Assembly: GCF_019218745.1 (NCBI RefSeq)
Contig: NZ_JAHUXA010000009.1
Coordinates: 1-64,000, forward strand
Direction: 5' to 3'
Length of the DNA: 64,000 bases
From: Enterobacter sp. ENT03
GTDB taxonomy: Bacteria > Pseudomonadota > Gammaproteobacteria > Enterobacterales > Enterobacteriaceae
A program made the position numbers and the translations under genes. Of this stretch, positions 63,047 to 64,000 are shown piece after piece. The notes beneath the pieces were generated by a model. That model was not told where the DNA came from, did no database searches, and saw only the letters and a list, made by a program, of their open reading frames with translations. Each line of letters starts with the position of its first letter. The first letter of the stretch is position 1.

Positions 63047-64000
63047 TCAGAGCTGGTGGTATTTGCCTTTGTCATCCCACTGATAAACCACATAGTCAGA
63101 GACTTTCAGATCGCCTTTGCCGTCCCAGGATTTCGCCCCCATCACGGTATCGACGTCGTGGCTTTTCAGCCATTCGCTGGCTTTTTCGTTGTCTTTACCC
63201 GCGCCGTTATAGGCGGCGGCGATGGCCTGGATAGAAGCATAGGCGTAGAGGGTGTAGCCTTCCGGCTCAAAACCACCGGCGCGGAATTTCTCGATCACTG
63301 CTTTGCCCGCAGGGATGGTGCGCGGATCGTTGCCGAAGGTCATTAACACGCCATTGGTGTATTGCGCGCCGCCGGCGGCGGTGACCATCTCTTCGGTCAC
63401 CACGCAGTCGCCGGAGAAGAATTTCGCCGTCACGCCCTGTTCACGCATCTGGCGTACCAGCGGCCCGGCTTCCGGGTGGCAGCCGCCAAAGTAGACGACG
63501 TCCGGCTTCAGCGCGCCGATTTTGGTGACCAGCGCGTTAAAGTCTTTTTCGCCGCGCGACAGCCCTTCGTACAGCACCTCTTTGGTGCCGCGTTTTGCCA
63601 GCGCCGCTTTGGTGGCATCCGCCAGACCCTGGCCGTAGGTGTCTTTATCGTGAACAATGGCAATTTTCTTCGCTTTCAGCACGTCCAGCATGTAGTTAGC
63701 CGCCACCACGCCCTGCTGGTCGTCGCGCCCGCACATGCGGAACATACCTTTCATGCCGCGTTCGGTGATCAGCGGGTTGGTGGAGCCTGGCGTGATGGTC
63801 AGCACGCCCGCTTCGTCGTACACCTCAGAGGCCGGCATGGTGGACGATGAACAGAAATGGCCGACCACGGCAGAGACTTTGGATTCGTCCACCAGCCGGT
63901 TCGCCACGGCGACGGCCTGTTTGGGTTCGCAGGCGTCATCCCCCTGCACCAGCACGATTTTCTCACCTTTGATGCCGCCAGCGGCGTTTATATCCGCCGC
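63047..64000 (-). CDS. branched-chain amino acid ABC transporter substrate-binding protein (partial)
   Basis: The C-terminal 317 residues or so of a LivJ/LivK-type periplasmic binding protein; the start lies beyond the right edge. Typical segments are GGIKGEKIVLVQGDDACEPK, VVGHFCSSSTMPASEVYDEA, KIAIVHDKDTYGQGLADATK and VDTVMGAKSWDGKGDLKV. It heads the livHMGF operon. Its C-terminus (VVYQWDDKGKYHQL) differs from E. coli LivK, so it may be a paralogous transporter set. Confidence 0.92.
   Translation of the reverse strand, partial: AADINAAGGIKGEKIVLVQGDDACEPKQAVAVANRLVDESKVSAVVGHFCSSSTMPASEVYDEAGVLTITPGSTNPLITERGMKGMFRMCGRDDQQGVVAANYMLDVLKAKKIAIVHDKDTYGQGLADATKAALAKRGTKEVLYEGLSRGEKDFNALVTKIGALKPDVVYFGGCHPEAGPLVRQMREQGVTAKFFSGDCVVTEEMVTAAGGAQYTNGVLMTFGNDPRTIPAGKAVIEKFRAGGFEPEGYTLYAYASIQAIAAAYNGAGKDNEKASEWLKSHDVDTVMGAKSWDGKGDLKVSDYVVYQWDDKGKYHQL

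Overview
The window reads as a chromosomal segment of an Enterobacteriaceae member. The closest anchors are genes I recognise from E. coli and its relatives: amn, yeeO between two tRNA-Asn genes, ydhS, ymjA, hiuH-hprRS, a NudK-type Nudix gene and a LivHMGF-type transporter. A chromosomal fosA, padC and several drug-efflux genes point toward Enterobacter, Lelliottia, Kosakonia or a neighbouring genus. The species cannot be fixed from sequence reading alone. Most of the window is GC-rich. Clear AT-rich exceptions are about 2.3-3.1 kb, 23.2-35.5 kb and 44.2-45.4 kb.

Layout. 1-2276: start of a type VI secretion cluster on the minus strand (tssB, tssC, beginning of tssK). 2277-3900: a gene-poor, decayed stretch with a MerR regulator that lacks its normal N-terminus. 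3902-6673: divergent GH28 pectinase and secreted esterase. 6731-9203: a PQQ dehydrogenase split into a membrane gene and a catalytic gene. 9471-11755: ASCH protein and ydhS. 11756-12079: relics, including a decayed second copy of part of fosA. 12080-19605: efflux region (RND adaptor, RND pump, Bcr-type MFS; then a TetR-MFS pair) with a truncated reductase between. 19767-23160: amn, tRNA-Asn, yeeO, inverted tRNA-Asn.

23161-35500 is a horizontally acquired island next to tRNA-Asn. It starts with an integrase relic and carries an SPI-1/Ysa-type type III secretion module: chaperone, translocators, tip protein, SipA-like effector and acyl carrier protein, then a separately terminated gene that looks like a Josephin/papain-like cysteine protease effector. 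Divergently lies a basal-body fragment (prgK-orgA-orgB like). The needle, prgH-like ring, ATPase and export-gate genes are absent here, and the prgK-like gene appears to have lost its native start by a one-base deletion. The module is therefore either decaying or completed by genes elsewhere.

35609-58081: ordinary accessory and core metabolism: ymjA, DeoR regulator, Nudix-methyltransferase pair, reductases, TetR and LysR regulators with their targets, an amidohydrolase followed by a nonsense-mutated DMT transporter, an AT-rich orphan with a nuclease-like motif, HxlR-MFS, the periplasmic hiuH/heme-binding pair divergent from hprRS, fosA, a P-loop kinase, cupin, padC with its LysR regulator, and a secreted protein of unknown function. 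58448-64000: a glutathione S-transferase and a high-affinity branched-chain amino acid ABC transporter (livF, livG, livM, livH, and the substrate-binding protein running off the right edge).
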